Shown here: one piece after another, positions 5,873 through 6,358 of the stretch
How positions within the stretch are numbered: position 1 is the stretch's first letter
Layout: every line of letters begins with the position of its first letter
Source of the DNA: CAYGAG01 sp964347765
Lineage (GTDB): Archaea > Thermoproteota > Bathyarchaeia > Bathyarchaeales > Bathycorpusculaceae
Assembly (NCBI GenBank): GCA_964347765.1
Contig: CAYGAG010000092.1
Location: 1 to 6,358 of the forward strand
DNA length: 6,358 nt
Direction of reading: 5' to 3'
Made by a program: the position numbers and the translations under genes
Notes under the pieces: model-generated
What the model saw: only the letters and a program-made list of their open reading frames with translations
Database searches by the model: none
Told to the model about the DNA's origin: nothing

Positions 5873-5886
5873 ATAATGTTTATTTG
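5873..5886 (-). promoter_or_regulatory. Candidate TATA region of the integrase gene
   Basis: The minus strand reads CAAATAAACATTAT about 31-44 nt before the integrase ATG, placing a start site close to the ATG. It overlaps one copy of the TATTTGTCT repeat, so a protein bound at the repeat could repress the integrase. This is weak evidence. Confidence 0.3.
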
Positions 5887-6000
5887 TCTGGGATGCTGTT
5901 GTAATGTTGGGGGATGATGTCGCCGTCCCAGACCGACAGTGAATTGGATGAGGATCTCATGACGAACAGACCCCAAAGCCGTATCATAGACTATTTGTCT
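5881..6000. repeat. Direct repeat pair TATTTGTCT (5881-5889 and 5992-6000)
   Basis: Two exact 9-bp copies in the same orientation, 111 bp apart, both upstream of the integrase. The second copy is also the left half of the CTATTTG/CAAATAG hairpin. They are possible arm-type binding sites or operators. Confidence 0.35.
5886..5933. repeat. Inverted repeat GTCTGGGA ... TCCCAGAC
   Basis: Perfect 8-bp arms at 5886-5893 and 5926-5933, separated by 32 bp, extendable to 10 positions with one G-U pair. They lie 45-90 bp upstream of the integrase start and could be an operator, a recombinase core site or a leader hairpin. Confidence 0.35.
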
Positions 6001-6004
6001 CGTT

Positions 6005-6021
6005 CCAAATAGCTGCCAGCT
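6005..6021 (+). repeat. Inverted repeat arm B (partner at 4189-4205)
   Basis: CCAAATAGCTGC, then C, then AGCT on the plus strand, matching the minus strand at 4189-4205 at 16 of 17 positions. It overlaps the right half of the local CTATTTG/CAAATAG hairpin. Confidence 0.5.
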
Positions 6022-6062
6022 TCATTTTGCATTGCAGATTCACATTTTGTCATTGTTAGAGG

Positions 6063-6076
6063 CAAAAGATTAAATG
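6063..6076 (+). promoter_or_regulatory. BRE/TATA-like promoter of the aldo/keto reductase gene
   Basis: GCAAAAGATTAAATG combines a purine-rich BRE-like part with an A/T-rich TATA-like box. A transcript starting about 25 nt downstream would have a leader of about 30 nt before GTG 6127. Confidence 0.4.
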
Positions 6077-6126
6077 GTCTCATACGTTTGTGGGATAATC
6101 CGTTTTGTTAGATAGTGGTGGCAATC

Positions 6127-6358
6127 GTGCAGAAGAGAAGGCTTGGGAGAACGGGCTTACAGGTCTCGGTAATCGGCTTTGGGGGCATTCCCATCATAGC
6201 GCTCTCGCGGAAAGAGGCGGAGAAGGTAGTGAGGTATGCCTATGAGAAGGGGATTAATTATTTTGACACGGCGAGAGCCTACGGAGATAGTGAAGATAAG
6301 ATGGGAGCCGCATTGAAGGATGTCAGAGATGACGTAGTAATCGCAACAAAGACTCATC
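6127..6358 (+). CDS. Aldo/keto reductase, 5' portion
   Basis: The first 77 residues of a cytoplasmic NAD(P)H-dependent oxidoreductase that reduces aldehydes or ketones; the rest lies beyond the window. The N-terminus reads QKRRLGRTGLQVSVIGFGG, the typical family opening, followed by GINYFDTARAYGDSEDKMG (42-60). Catalytic-tetrad residues seen are Asp47, Tyr52 and Lys75 (IATKTH). The tetrad His would come after the window end. The start was chosen as GTG 6127 because homologues begin M-x-x-R-x-L-G; GTG codons at 6115 and 6118 are in frame, after a TAG at 6109-6111. The GGTGG at 6117-6121 can serve as a ribosome site. It is divergent from the integrase and its composition is unremarkable, so it is probably resident chromosomal sequence. 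Substrate cannot be told from this part. Confidence 0.9.
   Translation, partial: MQKRRLGRTGLQVSVIGFGGIPIIALSRKEAEKVVRYAYEKGINYFDTARAYGDSEDKMGAALKDVRDDVVIATKTH

Larger units (their letters stand above)
5843..6126. other. Repeat-rich intergenic region between integrase and aldo/keto reductase
   Basis: A 284-bp gap between divergent genes with no coding ORF and no tRNA. It contains an 8-bp inverted repeat GTCTGGGA/TCCCAGAC (5886-5893 and 5926-5933), a 9-bp direct repeat TATTTGTCT (5881-5889 and 5992-6000), and a 7-bp hairpin CTATTTG/CAAATAG (5991-5997 and 6006-6012). One arm of a longer inverted repeat whose partner is near 4200 also lies here. It should contain both promoters, and it is the natural place for recombinase binding or an attachment site. 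That role is not shown by sequence alone. Confidence 0.5.

Noticed and set aside
5912..5990. Possible box C/D guide RNA (ATGATGT near 5914)
   Set aside because: The C box is only approximate and no convincing D box (CTGA) or terminal stem is present at the right spacing.
6157..6357. Minus-strand ORF of 66 codons
   Set aside because: Shadow of the aldo/keto reductase, whose catalytic Asp, Tyr and Lys are visible on the plus strand.
1..6358. CRISPR array or other regularly spaced repeats
   Set aside because: No direct repeat of 20 bp or more with regular spacing and no cas-like gene was seen.

Overview
The window looks like part of an archaeal chromosome, probably a Bathyarchaeia-like member of the Thermoproteota. 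The domain call rests on three adjacent genes with clear archaeal-type products: a COG1325 RNA-binding protein and the RNase P proteins Rpp30 (Rnp3) and Pop5 (Rnp2). Supporting signs are TATA-like promoter boxes, poly-T terminators and frequent TTG/GTG starts. The lineage within Archaea is inference from general resemblance. One run of ten Ns (242-251) suggests a scaffolded draft assembly.

Layout. Positions 1-1079 (minus) hold most of a secreted transglutaminase-like protein whose 3' end lies outside the window; the N run sits in its catalytic core. Positions 1080-1541 are non-coding, with a sizeable imperfect hairpin. Positions 1542-2102 (plus) encode a five-helix membrane protein of unknown function. 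An intergenic stretch follows with a TATA box and a hairpin plus T-run terminator that faces the minus strand.

Positions 2348-3833 (plus) form a tight overlapping operon: COG1325 protein, rnp3, rnp2. This is the RNase P part of the archaeal exosome/proteasome/RNase P superoperon, but the usual downstream proteasome and exosome genes are absent here. The operon faces a convergent 57-residue gene at 3979-4152 (minus) that resembles DUF4177 and has a near-perfect Shine-Dalgarno site. That small gene is divergent from a four-helix membrane protein at 4268-4963 (plus).

Positions 4994-5842 (minus) encode a complete archaeal tyrosine recombinase, followed by a poly-T terminator. Its upstream region (5843-6126) is rich in short direct and inverted repeats. 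One arm of a 17-bp imperfect inverted repeat lies there; the other lies at 4189-4205, so the pair brackets the membrane gene and the integrase. From 6127 (plus) an aldo/keto reductase gene begins and runs off the window.

How the parts fit. The RNase P operon is housekeeping RNA processing. The stretch from about 3979 to 6020 looks accessory: a small orphan gene, an orphan membrane gene and a recombinase with repeats. It may be a small integrated element or its remnant, but no tRNA target or duplicated attachment site is visible, so that remains a hypothesis. I see no CRISPR array, rRNA, tRNA or insertion sequence.
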